A stretch of 64,000 bases of DNA from assembly GCA_947579665.1 (NCBI GenBank), contig OX388341.1:4712001-4776000 (forward strand), read 5' to 3'. The translations under genes were made by a program, and so were the position numbers. Numbering within the stretch: position 1 is the first letter of the stretch; the number at the start of each line of letters is the position of its first letter. The notes beneath the pieces were generated by a model that was not told the DNA's origin, searched no databases, and worked only from the letters and a program-made list of their open reading frames with translations. This stretch comes from Sympetrum striolatum (taxonomy: Eukaryota; Arthropoda; Insecta; Odonata; Libellulidae). Shown here piece after piece: positions 1 through 11,549 of the stretch.

Positions 1-3000
1 AGGAATTCATTATATTAAATTTAACGCATTTCTATTGGATATCTGCTATTATATTTTTGTTTTAAACAGAACTACTGAAATTTAATTTCGGAAGTTTTAT
101 TGATATTATTTTATAATTATTTCAGTAAATAGGAAATATTGGAATGAGATTTCAATTGAAATTGACAATCATTTATCTTTTCTAGCATTGTTTGTATTCA
201 ATTAATATTAAATTTTCAATCCGCTTAAATATTTTCCTTAGCATTTTAAACTTTGATTGAACAAATTGGCTATAGTCTTTGTTCTTAGATGCCTTTATTT
301 TAGTAAAGGTGTATCTGTTTTTGGCATTGACTAAATTTATTGTTTTGAATCCTAACGCCTTCGATTGTGTTATCGGACCTCATCTACGACTTCGTATATT
401 AACTTAGAGCGATCGGTGTCTGATTCATGCATCGTGCAATATTTTCTGTGGATAGTGAATTATTCGATTCTTTCTTTTTTCTACTTTTAAGGGAATGAAT
501 TCTGTCGCTGTTAGATGATGTGGTGTCTCAGGCGTAATACTGAAAGTGCGTTCAACGAAGGAATTCTCCCGGATGCCCAATACTGGTCAGTTCTTTCAAA
601 ATACTATAATCTATCATGTAGCACTTAGTTTAAACCGTTGTTTTCTCATTTTTTGGAAAACTTGAGCGATGTAGATTTGTAAGTGCATATTACTTTGTCT
701 ATATTTATTCGTTAATAAATTATTAGTCTAATAGAATGTGTATAAATCATCAACTATACTCATATTCGATTTATAAATTAATTATTGATTACATAGACGA
801 CAAAGATTACGATGGTTTGCAATGGATGACACCGTATTTATTAGCATTTCGTACTTAGGTTTTGCAATCGTGGAAACAATATCGCCGTGGTGAGAGCGAA
901 TTCTATTATGCAATTGTATTTTCCCTTTCATTCCTTCCCTTTTAACTCTAGCTTCAGCTTTCAGTTTCTTCCCTATTCATTAGCTTACTTTCACTCTCTC
1001 ATTTTTTGTAAGCAGAACTCAAGCTTGTTAAGTGAAGGAATTCGGAAAAACCTCAATCTTTAGTCCTCCTTAAATTTCAATCACTTCCATAATTAAGATT
1101 TTTAAAGTGATTTTCGCCGTCATGTCTTTTAACGATTTCAAGGTCTTGCTTTCGTAAATGATCCCCGACATTGTAAACAACTATATACTTAATTTTGTTA
1201 GCGTTATTTTTTCACGAGTGTGTATTGAAGCTAATAAGAATAAGGAGAATTGTCTTTACAGCACTCGCCGTAGCGTATGCAACTAGAGTTTCATAATTTC
1301 TTAGCTATCAATGAACTAATAGAACAATGTCAGTTAGTATATTGACCATTGTTTTCCATCAATCCTCCTGCTCCCTTTTCTTTTAACAGATGGAGAATCC
1401 TTCTCATTTGTTGCATCTTTGGCTTCCTTGAAATTGTTAAACACTTTGATTGTTTAAAATTTATAACTTAAGGATAAGAACTCATTAAGTCGATGAAGGT
1501 TATTTAACTCATTAAATTTACTTTTACTGCAGTGCCTTCGGCTTCAATGACTCTAATAAAGGAAACCACCTTAATAAAGAATTTATCTACCATTAAAATC
1601 ATCAATAGTTTAGTATTTCTCGATATATTTATCCGTTTTCAGTAACTTTAGCAAGAATTTATCAATGTAAGATCTTTTATTGTTTTTTTACTAATCAGAT
1701 CAATTCTGAATATTTGATTTTCGTAGTTCACGAGGCACGACTAATCAATGCTAACGTAGGAATCATTCATGTTTTATAACAATATAATGCGGTTAAATGG
1801 ATTTGTCGTCAATTATCTCTACTCTCAAATAACGTTTTTATCGCAAAGATTTCTCCGTTAGATTGTGTCTCAGTCGTAGTCATGAAATATTAATTAAATT
1901 AGAACTACAGTAAGTTACAACTAATAAGACTACTCAACGCAACGAAATTGAGCAATATTTCCCTGATTTCATTTTCACGAGTAATATTTTTGTATTACGT
2001 AATATTTTTATTCATAAAAAAATATTTTGTGAATCCGAATTATTATTATTAATTGGAATTCCATAAACAGCCTTTAGTGTTTTATGTTAGATGCATTTCA
2101 GTCAACATATCTCTGTTTTTTATCTCAAATGAATTGATTGTAATTCCGAAGCGATATCTCCCAAACTTCTTCGATTTTGTATCGCACCTTGTCTTAAGAC
2201 ATAGGATATTCTAGTTACATTGATCGGCAATAACATCTGCTTGCTTTTATACACGCATCGTACTATATTTTCCGTAAATATTGAATAACCTGCTTAATTT
2301 ATTCATTTTTTTTCTTTTTTCATGTTTTGAGGGAGTTCGTTCCATCTTTTCCGGGTGATGCTTCTTCCGGGTGTCTCGGATGCAATAAAAAACGTTCGTC
2401 CAGCAAAGGGTTATCAAATGAACTCTTCCTAATTCCCAATAAAGGTTAGTACTTTTAAAATTATATTTCAACCTAATAGTACGCCATTATTTAGTTTAAA
2501 ACGTTGCTGCATGATGTCAATAACATGAGCGGAACATCTCTTGTATTTTAAACAACGCAGTACGTTTCCAATTCCTTACATGATTGAGTTTCAATCTTGA
2601 TTTCGCTTGTATCATATTCTTGAATAGAGCTAACTAGAGAACTAAAGATGCCTGACTTACGTGGAGTCACTTTTATATTTATTTATAATCAAAGTCACCG
2701 ATCGCTGATTCACACATCGAATAATGAATAATTAGACGACAAAGATTACTACCGCGGATGACTCCTTATTGTTGAGCATACTTTTCACAAGTTCAAGGTC
2801 TTGTTCTTCATTTATAATCTCTGACACTGAAAACATCTTTAATTGAATTTGTTTCCTATATTGTTCCAAGAGTCTGTAGTGAAGCTATGGCGTGAGGTTA
2901 GGCTTGAATAACTCCTCTTCTTAGCTAATGTAATTGCTGTTTTATAAATTTTTAGATATCGATGATCTCATAGAAAAATTCGGGTAGCATATCTATCCTT

Positions 3001-4140
3001 TTTCTCATCAATTTCACTGCCTACTGTTCGTTTGTGATGGATAGATAGTTAAAGTAAGTTTGCACTACTTGGCATTGTACGATACGTTGCCGGTTAACAA
3101 TAATTTAAAACTTAGGCATATGCATGCATAAAAACGACGAAGGATATACAGATGATTATTATTGTTTTAATTGTGGATCCTCTAGCTTCAATGAATTCAA
3201 TTAAAAATAAACATTAGTAATCATTATTCGGATTTGTACCTATATTTATCCGGTAACTTCCGCAAGAATCTCTAATTTTATGATTCTTTATTGTTTTTCC
3301 TTTGATCTCAGAGTAAACTTTAAAGGATATTCAACTGTCCCATACTTCATGAAGCACGCCTGGGTATTGTTAAAGTAGAGATAATTAATGATTTCCAATA
3401 ATGGTTTTTACTTATTAGTCTTCATTCATTATTTAAGTAATCAATCACTCATCAGACAGTTAGATTAAGATGGATAGAGTTTCTTAAAGTTCACGCCGTT
3501 TTGAACTCCTTGGCATTTTAAATTTGCGGCTTTAAACAATTTCCAGCTTAAGCATGTTAATGCAAAGAAATCACGAAGGAGTTTTAAGACGTAATATCGT
3601 TTTTAATGAGGTTTCCCCAGCTTCATGCACTGCAGTGTAAGACATCCGCAATTATGATAACAATGCATCGTAAAATCTCCGAAGCTTTCGGCATCTTTTG
3701 AATTGTAAAATTTCCCTCTTAAATTCTTTTGTCGCTTTAGTGGAGCAAAATACCCATATTTTTAATCGCATTGTTAAATTTATAATTTGTGCTCTACTCG
3801 ACGGACAAAATGAAGCCTAACTTCGTTTTCAGGAAAACTAATAAAAATCCATTTATTATCAAAAAAAGCACAATACAAAAATCTTCGTCGGTTAAACTTT
3901 CATGTATTCAATATCATAAATGTTCTTCGCACATACCTGTCGCTTTTGTTTGTTCCGGTAAATGACGCATATTATATATTCAATTAGGTTTTATATAAAT
4001 TCATCCTAAATGTGGTATAATTTATGTACCTCAATTGAAATATTTAGTAAAGATACATATTAGCGAAATAGGATAATTTGTCCAAGTTCAGATTTTGCTT
4101 ATTGTGTTTATACGATAAATAATATTGCGTTATAACAAAC
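1..4140. repeat. AT-rich intergenic DNA with diverged internal duplication
   Basis: No gene is recognisable here; the only open frame over 60 codons (2247-2471, minus) resembles nothing. Blocks recur in the same order: about 370-610 matches 2160-2460 (reduced spacing of the same words, such as tcatgcatcgt / acacgcatcgt and cggatgcccaat / cctaattcccaat), 1140-1250 matches 2788-2895 (caaggtcttg..., then ctgacact / ccgacatt), and 1300-1700 matches 2940-3300. The offset is about 1.6-1.85 kb. A further partial copy seems to start near 3500. Identity is low, so this is an old tandem duplication rather than an active satellite. Confidence 0.45.
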
Positions 4141-4800
4141 ATGCAATTCGCTGTAGTTCTTAGCGTGGCCTCCGCTTATACCGCTCCCGGATTACGTTAC
4201 CGGAGTTGACGTGAATGTGTTGTCATCGACTATGTTTTGTTCTTTGTGAATAATAAACATATTATTTTGCCTCGAGGAACGGCGTTGGAGGACATCTTCT
4301 GAGACTGAGTTCGAAGTCCGACGAGGGATGGCGTCTGCGTCGGGATGAATTTTTACCGGGGAAGAGCAAAATAAACACTTCCTTGAGGAATAAAAAACGT
4401 GACTTATGAAGTGAAGTGAAAGTGAACCGTGAAGTTAACTTATTAACTTAACTATTTATTGAATCACATTTTGAACAATTCAATGGACTTATTTCTACTT
4501 ATATCATTTAACCATTATTAAGTTTTTTCTTCAATGGACTCACGGTGATGCACGTTAAAAATCCATTTGTTGTGATATTTCATTCATCAATTATGTGTTT
4601 ATTCCATTTTCAATGATGTTGCTCCTTTATTTATCAACGCATAAAATTATCAATTATATATTTTGGTCCATCTCCCCAATCTTTCTGATTCTTAACGAAT
4701 TTGGAATCTATACACTATATATGTATATTTAATCTTCATTATGTATTTATAACTGTCATGTAAGGTGATTATTTGAGTATGTAATTATTTTTGTATGTAA
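4141..4800. other. intergenic, nothing recognised
   Basis: A moderately GC-rich patch at 4150-4370 gives way to AT-rich sequence. I see no open frame, no terminal repeats and no recognisable motif. Confidence 0.4.
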
Positions 4801-4814
4801 ATATCAATGTATTA

Positions 4815-4890
4815 ATTTTGTATTTCGCTCAAAAGAGCATACACGGGCAGAGAAGAGGGGCTATAGGCCTCATCTGCTCCAGGCAAAATA
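4815..4890 (+). mobile_element. LINE-like 3' end
   Basis: Short GC-rich sequence with 'ctataggcctcatctgc' leads directly into 'aaaataaataaa'. This has the look of the 3' terminus of a non-LTR retrotransposon (a conserved hairpin-prone 3' UTR end followed by a short A-rich repeat), comparable with the better preserved LINE end at 52938-53110. No coding part is present. The assignment rests on shape only. Confidence 0.3.
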
Positions 4891-5170
4891 AATAAAGGTA
4901 AAGTCGGGCGAACTCGTGGGGAGGTGGGTTTAAGGGGTGGGCTATGGGGAAAGCGTCGAGATAAGCCTGGGGGAAGGCAAACGTGGGGAGGTCCTCGGGG
5001 GTAAGCGTCCGATGAGGACGTCGGGGGGAGGTCGTCGTGGGAAAACATCCTGTGAGGTTGTTGAGGGAGGGAGTCTGAAGTTAGGGCGTATGGGTAGGGG
5101 GTCGGGGAACGTGATTGGGAAGGAGGTCGCTGAGAGAGTTGGCTTCGGGATCACAGAGTTTGCCCGGGAA
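4890..5170 (+). repeat. G-rich strand-asymmetric tract
   Basis: The plus strand carries many G runs (ggtggg, ggggtggg, gggggaagg, cggggggagg, gggtaggggg) over about 280 bp while C is scarce. The irregular spacing means it is not a simple tandem repeat. Open frames on both strands here (for example 4937-5233 plus) arise from the biased composition and have no protein-like features. The G runs would allow G-quadruplexes on this strand. Confidence 0.6.
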
Positions 5171-5189
5171 TTTATCCACCGGGGATCGA

Positions 5190-6240
5190 CAACACTAATT
5201 TCATGTTGGCATCATATCGGGACGGTCCTCTAAAGAAAAAAAAAGAATTGAAAATATTCTTAGAATTCGCTTCAATTTATTTTCTGGCATCGAACCAGGG
5301 TCATTCTGGTGAAATTACTATGCAGCACAACAGAAGATCACCATCTACAACTATGTGTGAAAATTCAAGCAGAAATATTGGCTGCAACCGCCTCAAATTA
5401 AGTTCTACTTTTCACGAATTTAAATGGCTCTCTGGATTCGAACCAAGGACGATCATGGAAATATAAAACATGTTTCTGAAGGTTACCTATGATCTCTATT
5501 TATATGCCGAGTTTCAAGTTTCTATATTATTGGCAAAGGTTTCAAAATAATTCCTAAAAATCCGATCAACTTCGGATTGCAGAGACACCTGGTGTCGAAC
5601 CCAGGACATGTTGTAGGCTGTGAATGCAAAGTTTGATTTATAAAGAGTTGCTCTTGTATCATGCAAAGTTTGAAGTCGATATCATTCCGGGAAGTACCTA
5701 AATTTTGTTTCCGTTATCTCCGTAAGAAATGCCTTGAGAAGTGCAAATGGCCCTCTGGGATCGAACCATGGACCATCAGCGAACATGTAAAATTTGATTA
5801 TGAAATATATTCATGATATCTAATCTCATGCCGAATTTCAAGTTTCCATGCCATCGGCAAATGGTCCAAATAAAATCTTAAAAATCGCTGCAATGCATTT
5901 TAAACGGCCGATATTTGCCCCAGCCTAGCATCGAACCATGGACAATATTCAAAGATGTCTTTTTGATTTTCGTTAGATATCCACGGTATCTAGCGATCCC
6001 TTGAATTTCAACTCTCTACCTTTCCGGGAAGTGACTCAAAAAAATTTTCGAAAATCTTCACCATGTATCCTTATGGAGAAAATCGCGACTTTGGGGACTT
6101 CTAGAATCGAACCCATGGCATCGAAGTTCAAAGTCGGCTTTTTCCTGTAGGTTACACGTTATGGCCAATACGTCGTAAAAATTTCAAGTCAGTGGCACTT
6201 CTGGAACATGGCTAGAATTTTGATCCCCTATGAATGTGTA
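5190..6240 (+). repeat. B-box-like higher-order repeat, copy 1
   Basis: Starts with the block 'tgttggcatcatatcggg' and ends with 'gatcccctatgaatg'. It contains six subunits, each with a 'tcgaacc' core preceded by ctgg/ggat-type sequence at about 5290, 5436, 5594, 5761, 5931 and 6107 (spacing 146, 158, 167, 170 and 176). Read on the minus strand each core is GGTTCGANNCC, the form of a tRNA T-arm / pol III B box. No A box or foldable tRNA is associated. The subunits also share phrases such as 'aatttcaagtttc' and 'ccgggaagt', so they look like diverged copies of one ~165 bp ancestor. Confidence 0.75.
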
Positions 6241-6261
6241 TATATATGAATATACGAGTAA

Positions 6262-7540
6262 AATGTAGCTTGCATACTGCAAGCAGATCGGCAATACTAA
6301 TTTCATTTCGGCATCATATCGGGACGGTTTCAAAAGAACAAAAAAAGATTCAAAATATTCTTAAAATTCACTTCAATTTTATCGTCAGGCATCGAACCCG
6401 GGACTTACTGGTAAATTACTATGCGGCACAATAGAAGATCACCGTCTCTAACTATGTGTGAAAATTCAAGCAGAAATATTGTCTACAACTGTCTCAAAAG
6501 ACATTCTAATTTTCACGAATTTAAATGTCTCTCTGGATTCGAACCAAGGACGATCTTGGAAATCAAAAACATGTTTCTGAAAGTTATTTATGATCTCTAT
6601 CTATATGCCAAATTTGAAGTTTCTATATTATTGGCAATGGTTTCAAAATAATTCCTAAAAATTGGGTCAAATTCTGATTGCAGAGACACCTGGTGTCGAA
6701 CCCAGGACATATTATAAGCTGTGAATGCACAAATTGATTTGCAAAGACTTGCTCTTGTATCATGCAAAGTTTGAAGTCGATTGCATGCCAGAACCTATTA
6801 CGAACTTCGTAACATTTCGATAAGTGCATCAAAAAAATAATGAAATATTAACACAATGTATTTTAAACGGGAGACATATTTACCGCCCGGCATCGAACCT
6901 GGGTCTTTCTATTAATACTTCCTATGCAACATAATAGAGGATCACCATCTTTAACTATGTGTGAAACTTCAAGCCAAAATATTGGCTGTAACTGCCTAAA
7001 ACAACGTCTTACTTTTCCCTTATATTCCTTATGAGAGAAAAGTTAATGTGCTCTGGCATAGAACTCAGGGATAGTACGGTCTTATGAATTTTTTTTAAAC
7101 AAATTCTTAATATATATCATCTAGCTGAGCGAGAAAATCCTTACATTCCGATAAGTGCATCAAAAAAATTAATGAAAAACTATCCCCATGCATTTTAAAT
7201 GCGGGATTTTTGCATCGTCCTAGCATCGAACCCAGGACGTTCTCATTAGAAGTCATTAACGTTTTCAATTGTTCTCAACCATATCTGTAAGCTCCTTGAT
7301 TTTTGATTCTCTACCTATCCGGGAAGTATTATTTAAAAATTTTTGAAAATCGCCACCATGTATCCTTATGGAGAAAATCGCGACTTTGGGGCCTTCTAGA
7401 ATCGAACCCATGGCATCGAAGTTCAAAGTCGGCTTTTTCCTGTAGGTTACACGTCATGGCCATAACGTCGTAAAAATTTCAAGTCGGTGGCACTTGTGGA
7501 ACATGGTTAGAGTTTTGATCCCCTATGAATGAATGAATGT
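6262..7540 (+). repeat. B-box-like higher-order repeat, copy 2
   Basis: Direct repeat of copy 1 with the same leading block ('ggcatcatatcgggacgg' near 6311) and the same trailing block ('gatcccctatgaatg' near 7518). Cores lie at about 6389, 6537, 6696, 6892, 7057 (degenerate: catagaactcaggg), 7225 and 7401. It has one more subunit than copy 1, as expected if subunits are gained and lost by unequal exchange. The 6234-6832 open frames fall inside the repeat and are not genes. Confidence 0.75.
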
Positions 7541-7554
7541 GTATATAGGTACGA

Positions 7555-8640
7555 GTAAAATGTTGCTTGCATACTGCAAGCAGATCGACAACACTATTTT
7601 CATGTCGGCATCATATCGGGACGGCCATCTTAAGAAAAAAGTGGATTGAAATTTTTCTTAAGATTCGCTGAAATTCCATCGTCTGGCATCGAACCCGGGT
7701 TTTTACTGTGAACTTACTATGCAGCACAATAGAACATCACCATCTCTAACTATGTGTGAAAATTCAAGCAGAAATATGGGCTACAACTGCCTCAAAAGAT
7801 GTTCTAATTTTCACGAATTTAAATGGCTCTCTGGATTCGAACCAAGGACGATTTTGGAAATCTAAAAAATGTTTCTGAAAGTTATTTATGATCTCTATCT
7901 ATATGCCGAATTTGAAGTTTCTATATTATTGGCAAAGGTTTCAAAATAATTCCTAAAAATCGGATCAACTTCTGATTGCAGAGACACCTGGTGTCGAACC
8001 CAGGACACATTGATAGCTGTGAATGCACTGTTTTATTTGTATGGACTTGATCTTTCTATATGCAAGGTTTGAAGTTGATATCGTGCCGGGAAGTACCTAA
8101 AATTTGTTTCCGTTATCTCCGTAAGAAATGCATTAAGGAATTTAAATGTCCCTCTGGGATCGAACCAAGGATCATCAGCGAATATGTAAAATTAGATTAT
8201 GATATATTTTTATGGTTTCTAACCTCATACCGAATTTCAAGTTTCTATGCCATCGGAAAAGGGTCCAAAAAAAAATCTTAAAAATCGCCACAATGCATTT
8301 TAAACGGCCGATATCTGCCCCGACCTAGCATCGAACCAAGGATAATATTCGTAGATGTCTTTACTGTTTCCTTTAGATATGCACGGCATCTAGCGATCCC
8401 TTGAATTTCAAATCTCTCCTTTTCCGGGAAGTGCCTCAAAAAAATTTTCGAAAATCCCCGCCATGTATTCTTATGGACAAAATCGCGACTTTGGGGCCTT
8501 CTGGAATCGAACCCATGACACCGAGGTTCAATGTCGGATTTTTTCTGGAGGTTACACGTCATGGTCATAACGTGGTAAAAATTTCAAGTCGGTGGCACTT
8601 GTGGAACATGGTTAGACTTTTGATCCCCTATATATAACTT
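7555..8640 (+). repeat. B-box-like higher-order repeat, copy 3
   Basis: Third direct copy. Cores lie at about 7687, 7836, 7994, 8157, 8329 and 8507, in the same order and with the same subunit identities as copy 1. It ends 'gatcccctatatata' at 8620-8635, running straight into the minisatellite at 8648. It is the copy most similar in layout to the inverted one that follows. Confidence 0.75.
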
Positions 8641-8647
8641 ATAGGTA

Positions 8648-8775
8648 TATCCGGAGAAGCGTCTATATATAATAGATATCCGGAGAAGCGTCTATATATA
8701 ATAGATATCCGGAGAAGCGTCTATATATAATAGATATATAGGTATATCCGGAGAAACGTCTATATATAATAGATA
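8648..8775 (+). repeat. 29-bp minisatellite
   Basis: The word 'ccggaga' recurs at 8651, 8680, 8709 and 8748, giving a 29 bp period for the first three units and one 39 bp step. Each unit ends 'ctatatataatagatat'. It sits exactly between the direct and inverted arms of the surrounding higher-order repeat. Confidence 0.9.
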
Positions 8776-8799
8776 CACTCACTCACTCACTCACTCACT
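8776..8799 (+). repeat. (ACTC)n microsatellite
   Basis: About six perfect ACTC units at the centre of the inverted repeat, next to the 29-bp minisatellite. Confidence 0.95.
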
Positions 8800-9785
8800 G
8801 GGGATCAAAATTCTAACCATGTTCCACAAGTGCCACCGACTTGAAATTTTTACGACAATATGGCCATGACGTGTAACCTCCACAAAAAGCAGACTTTGAA
8901 CCTCGGTGTCACGAGTTCGATTCCAGAAGGCCCCAAAGTCGCGATTTTCTCCATAAGAATACATGTTGAGGATTTTCGAAAATTTTTTGAGGCATTTCCC
9001 GGACAAGTAGAGAGTTGAAATTCGAGGGATCGCTAGATGCCGTGGATATCCAAAGAAAATCAAAAAGACATTTTCGAATATTGTCCGTGGTTCGATTCTA
9101 GGTCTGGGCAAAAATCGGCCGTTTAAAATGCATTACGGCGATTTTTAAGATTTTTGTGGACCATTTGCCGATGGCATGGAAACTTGAAATTCGGCGTGGG
9201 GTTGGATATCACAAATATATTTCATAATCAAATTTTTTATATTCACTGATGGTCCTCGGTTCGATCCCAGAGGGCCATTTATATTCCTCAATGCATTTCT
9301 TATGGAGATAACGGAAACAAATTTTAGGTACTTCCCGGCATGATATTGACATCATACTATGAATGAAATAAAATCAATTCCTAACATTTCATTATGTGTA
9401 TTCACAGCTGCCAGTAATTCCTCGGTTCGACACCAGGCGACTCTACAATCAGTAATCATTCCGATATTTAGGAATTATTTTGAACCCCTTCCCTTTAATA
9501 TTAAAACTTGAAATTAGGTACATAGATTGAGTCCATCGATACATTTCGAAAACATGTTTAAGATTTTAATGATCGTCCTTGGTTCGAATCCAGAGAGCCA
9601 TTTACATCCGTGAAAAGTAGGACGTCGTTTGAGGCAGTTTTAGCCAATATTTCTCCTTGAATTTTCACACATAGTTAGAGATGGTGATCTTCTGTTGTGC
9701 CGCATAGTAGGTTCACCAGGAAGACCCGGGTACGATGCCAGACGATAAAATTGCAGCGAATTTTAAGAATATTTTCAATCCTTTT
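8798..9785 (-). repeat. B-box-like higher-order repeat, inverted copy 4
   Basis: Begins 'ggggatcaaaattctaacc', the reverse complement of the end of copy 3, and ends near 9785 with the reverse complement of the leading block. The motif now reads forward: gttcgattccag (8917), ggttcgattctagg (9090), ggttcgatcccag (9259), ggttcgacaccagg (9423), ggttcgaatccag (9581) and gtacgatgccag (9729). With copy 3 it forms a roughly 1 kb inverted repeat. The open frames at 8278-8568 and 8791-9111 are by-products of the repeat. Confidence 0.75.
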
Positions 9786-9789
9786 TTTT

Positions 9790-10690
9790 TCCTTTTGAGC
9801 ACTTTTTGGGACATTTTGTCTTTGTGAGCAGTTATGTCCTTTTCCTTACATCATACCTTAACTATGAGCACTCCATCCCTCATTCTCACTGCTTCCTTTC
9901 TCATCGTTTTTTTTTTGCTGAAAAAGTCTTGAACTTCGGATACTTACTGTACCCCAGTTTTTTCTATCACACTAATGGATGTTACGATTCTGCATAGACC
10001 AAGGGACACAGCCAGGATTAGTCAATGGGAAGGGTTACAAAACCGTAGAAAGAACAAAAAAATGCCAATCTTTGAGGGGCCTGTCTATTCTATTCCACAT
10101 GCTACAAGATATGTGGATTTCTTCAAAAATAAAATAAATATATAGAAAATGAGGAGATTTTAATGGTTGTGCAGAAAAATTATTAATACTAGGGATCGCC
10201 TAGTGGTCGAAATACAACCGAAATTCATTAAAATTCAAGTTTGATGCGCTATTAAGATTCTCTTGTCAATAATTATTCTTCTGTAATAATTTCTTATAAC
10301 GTTTTTGGAGTTTTTCTATTATGTCAGGTGCAAGCACATACAAATAGGTCTATTAAGGCAAGTGTGAGACAGAAAAGTCTCTTCTTCCATCTAACCTTTC
10401 CACCATGATATTATATACATAAAAGAATGTATGTACGTGAATAGAAATTGAGAGGAATACTTTAGAAGGAGTGGATTTAAAATAAACCTAAGGTGATATC
10501 TTAAGAAAAAAATCTGATGTGGCCAGCACATGACTTTCTCCATATATAAGATGTAAATATTTATCTACGACAGTAATTTCGAACTCTATATTCCATCTAA
10601 ACTTTGAAGATGTGTGATTAATTTATATCATATTATCTTTTACGTCACAAACATTATAAGTAATGTTTTTCGGGACATCTTCGATGAAAA
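9790..10690. other. intergenic, nothing recognised
   Basis: AT-rich sequence. The 63-codon open frame at 9806-9997 is Phe/Tyr-rich and unlike any family I know. No repeats or terminal structures are evident. Confidence 0.4.
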
Positions 10691-10694
10691 ACGA

Positions 10695-11360
10695 TGAAGT
10701 GGCCTTTCGCCCAGAGTGCCCACAACGTACATAATCAGCAACTTCCGGTTTATCAGTATTTCACAAATAACTCCTACACAATCAGTCATACAAAAATATG
10801 TTTCATACAAAAGTCATAGTAAATTTTATTTTCTAAAACTTTTACTTATAATAGTATATACCTAAATATCATATTTATGGAGATATTTTGAAAACCGGAA
10901 ATGAGGTTTGAAGAATGAAGCTCGACTTCCGGTAAATCGATTTACTCCAAAATCTAATCACCTCTAACGACACAAACCAAAATACTACATATGAAATTTG
11001 GTGTTGATCCGACAAAGATTTCTCATGTTAGAGCGCCCACAAAGTACATAATCAGCTACTTACGGTTGATCAGTATTTCACGAATAACTCCTAATAAACC
11101 GGTGATACAAAAGTATGTTAAATACAAAAGTTATAGTAAAACACATTATCTAAAACTTTTATAGGATATACAATATACCTATATATCATATTTATGGAGA
11201 TATTTTGAAAACCGGAAATGAGCTTGATTGAATGAAGCTCGACTTCCGGTTGACCGATTTACTTGAAAAAACTAATCAACTCTGACAGCACACACCACAG
11301 TACTATATATGAATTTTGGTATTGATACGACTAATAGTTTTCACGTTAGAGCGCCCACTG
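10695..11360 (+). repeat. two tandem ~330-bp units
   Basis: The block 'cacaaagtacataatcag' (11038; first copy 'cacaacgtacataatcag' at 10722) through 'cggaaatgag...cgacttccggt' occurs twice, at about 10703-11036 and 11036-11357, with a start of a third unit ('gagcgcccac') at 11348. The units are clearly homologous but diverged. The array runs into the (AC)n tract and retroposon-like tail that follow, so it is probably the 3' part of one retroposon family. Confidence 0.75.
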
Positions 11361-11367
11361 TCACACA

Positions 11368-11410
<43 letters not shown>

Positions 11411-11412
11411 AC
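11361..11412 (+). repeat. (AC)n microsatellite
   Basis: About 52 bp of AC dinucleotides with a few AT interruptions. The open frames through it (11309-11557) are low-complexity artefacts. Confidence 0.97.
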
Positions 11413-11545
11413 AGACATCATTCCGAAAATGGTCAAAACGTGTTCTAGGGACCCCAAAACATGTATTTCCGTTGAAATCTCGAAGTCGAATTTTTTTATG
11501 AAAACAATACTTTCTCTATACTTCGTATATGGAGAAAGTAAAAAA
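11413..11545 (+). mobile_element. retroposon-like 3' tail
   Basis: Directly after (AC)n comes 'agacatcattccgaaaatgg' and finally 'tacttcgtatatggagaaag' followed by taaaa. The order (tandem units, AC tract, 'gacatcattcc', 'cttcgtatay...gaaagtaaaa') is typical of a dispersed arthropod non-LTR retroposon 3' end as I remember it. No coding part is present. Confidence 0.4.
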
Positions 11546-11549
11546 GATC

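Noticed and set aside
4812..5233. Overlapping open frames on both strands in the G-rich tract
   Set aside because: Composition-driven; Gly/Arg/Pro-rich with no domain and in all frames at once.
5290..9730. Possible tRNA genes at the many GGTTCGANNCC motifs
   Set aside because: Only the T-arm-like word is present; no acceptor stem, anticodon arm or A box could be placed, and the motif is periodic in repeats.
5190..9785. CRISPR-like array (regular repeats with spacers)
   Set aside because: Eukaryotic DNA; spacing of ~160 bp, diverged repeats and higher-order structure rule it out.
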